A stretch of 64,000 bases of DNA. It comes from Tunturiibacter gelidiferens. Lineage in GTDB: Bacteria > Acidobacteriota > Terriglobia > Terriglobales > Acidobacteriaceae. Shown here piece by piece: positions 63,392-64,000 of this stretch. The stretch's first letter is position 1. Every line of letters begins with the position of its first letter. The translations under genes and the position numbers were made by a program. The notes under the pieces were generated by a model. The model was not told the DNA's origin, did not search any database, and saw only the letters and a program-made list of their open reading frames with translations. The stretch lies in the NCBI RefSeq assembly GCF_014201335.1, contig NZ_JACHEB010000008.1, positions 124,001-188,000 of the forward strand, given 5' to 3'.

Positions 63392-63631
63392 TCAATCAAT
63401 CTCAACTGAGTCAGATTGATTGATCAACGAAATAGGAACGATAAATCTGCGCTCATTCTTGCAACGCAAAACGAATCCTTGCAGGCCCTCTAGCAAACCC
63501 GAACGCACCCTGATGCGATCTCCAACTTCGATGAAAGAGTAGGCTGGAGGGCGGCGCCTCCCTCCGGGCAGAGTTCGACTCCCTCTCTCTGAAGTGTCTA
63601 CCGGTGCGGGTGCAGTGTTAATTGATAGCAT
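63392..63631 (-). CDS. KOW-only UpxY/NusG-like protein (NGN domain missing)
   Basis: 79 residues from the ATG at 63629-63631, with GAGGTG eight bases upstream. After a Pro/Arg-rich N-terminus of about 35 residues comes one KOW domain (FIEVGDRIRVRSGLLEGLQGFVLRCKNERRFIV in outline). It is similar to the C-terminal part of the UpxY-like protein at 30867. The polymerase-binding NGN domain is absent and no trace of it appears upstream. It precedes the sugar transferase by 119 bases in the same direction. It may be a truncated pseudogene product or a small protein with an altered role. Confidence 0.7.
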   Translation of the reverse strand: MLSINTAPAPVDTSERGSRTLPGGRRRPPAYSFIEVGDRIRVRSGLLEGLQGFVLRCKNERRFIVPISLINQSDSVEID

Positions 63632-64000
63632 CCGGATTACACCTCGAATTGCAAATGCCCTATTTCGGCCACTCGAATAGGAACATATCCGGTGAATAGG
63701 GTGCTTCAACCGCAGGCAGCTAAATGCCTCTCCAAATCGAGCGGGCTAAGATTTAGGCGACGCTTCGCGATGGTGACTTACAGACAGTCACTGTTGAAAA
63801 TTCGGGATCCAACTGACACAACTTTATCTTTACTATCACTGCAAGCAATTGGAGTGCCAGCTAAAAATCATCTAGCCTTGTGTTTTTGATCCAGATTCGC
63901 ACAGTTTTCCGTGGTTCTCGGCAGACCATTACCGGAGACCAGACAAATGCCTGGATTTATTCGGGTTAGACCACTGCCCCTTTACTGGTTTCGCAGCCGA
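63632..64000. other. Upstream region at right window edge
   Basis: About 370 bases before the KOW-only gene, without a supported gene. Presumably holds the promoter of the minus-strand pair; no clear promoter pair is seen. Confidence 0.4.

Noticed and set aside
63947..64000. An ATG with an open frame running off the right edge
   Set aside because: Only eighteen codons are visible, without a ribosome-binding site; nothing can be concluded.

Overview
The window looks like a chromosomal segment of an Acidobacteriota species, probably Acidobacteriaceae (relatives of Granulicella, Terriglobus or Edaphobacter). This is an inference from content, not from a marker gene: an Oar-like TonB-dependent receptor with a carboxypeptidase-regulatory N-terminal domain, large secreted FG-GAP/Ig-like and choice-of-anchor-D proteins, FHA/PP2C and Ser/Thr-kinase signalling, and UpxY-type antiterminators in front of a Wzx/Wzy polysaccharide cluster. 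Codon use in the left 16 kb is strongly pyrimidine- and C-rich in coding strands; the 29-54 kb region is visibly more mixed.

Left part (1-16 kb): the 5' end of a PilC/GspF inner-membrane protein running off the window; a secreted FG-GAP/Ig-like protein; a divergent TetR / DHA2 drug-efflux pair with a likely operator; a two-TM ion-channel-like protein with a degenerate filter; an A-type Fe-S carrier; a Tat-exported amine oxidase followed by an exported RidA; a second TetR regulator with a perfect 14-bp palindrome; and a translationally coupled membrane/His-Met-rich exported protein pair.

Middle-left part (15.5-27 kb): the TonB receptor; a signalling group (FHA-GAF-PP2C phosphatase, c-type-haem sensor with HAMP but no output domain, Ser/Thr kinase); and a small module of HprK-like kinase, PqqD-domain protein with an internal twin-arginine/signal-like segment and a short Lys/Pro/Cys tail, and a divergent nucleotidyltransferase-fold protein. 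The last module is the best candidate for an undescribed system, resembling a RiPP-type layout in which the recognition domain is fused to the exported peptide.

Graveyard (26.9-30.8 kb): fragments of a second HprK-like kinase, a TonB-receptor C-terminus, a frameshifted L-2-hydroxyglutarate oxidase, and decayed copies of a sugar transferase and an UpxY/NusG-like gene.

Polysaccharide island (30.9-50.7 kb, all + strand): UpxY-type antiterminator, Wzx flippase, six or seven glycosyltransferases of GT2/GT4/WsaF type, an exported membrane-anchored deacetylase-like protein, RfbC and RfbD (RfbA and RfbB are not in the window), a sugar epimerase/dehydratase, a glutamine-dependent amidotransferase (AsnB family), a Wzy-like polymerase and an FkbM methyltransferase. 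An initiating sugar transferase and a KOW-only UpxY-like protein lie at 62.1-63.6 kb, on the other strand. The decayed copies at 29 kb have the same order and orientation, so related sequences flank the cluster as direct repeats.

Right part (50.8-64 kb): a secreted parallel beta-helix protein, a very large lipoprotein made of thirteen near-identical 107-residue units, a smaller secreted relative, and the 3' end of a tRNA gene with its terminator but no 5' half, which looks like an integration scar.
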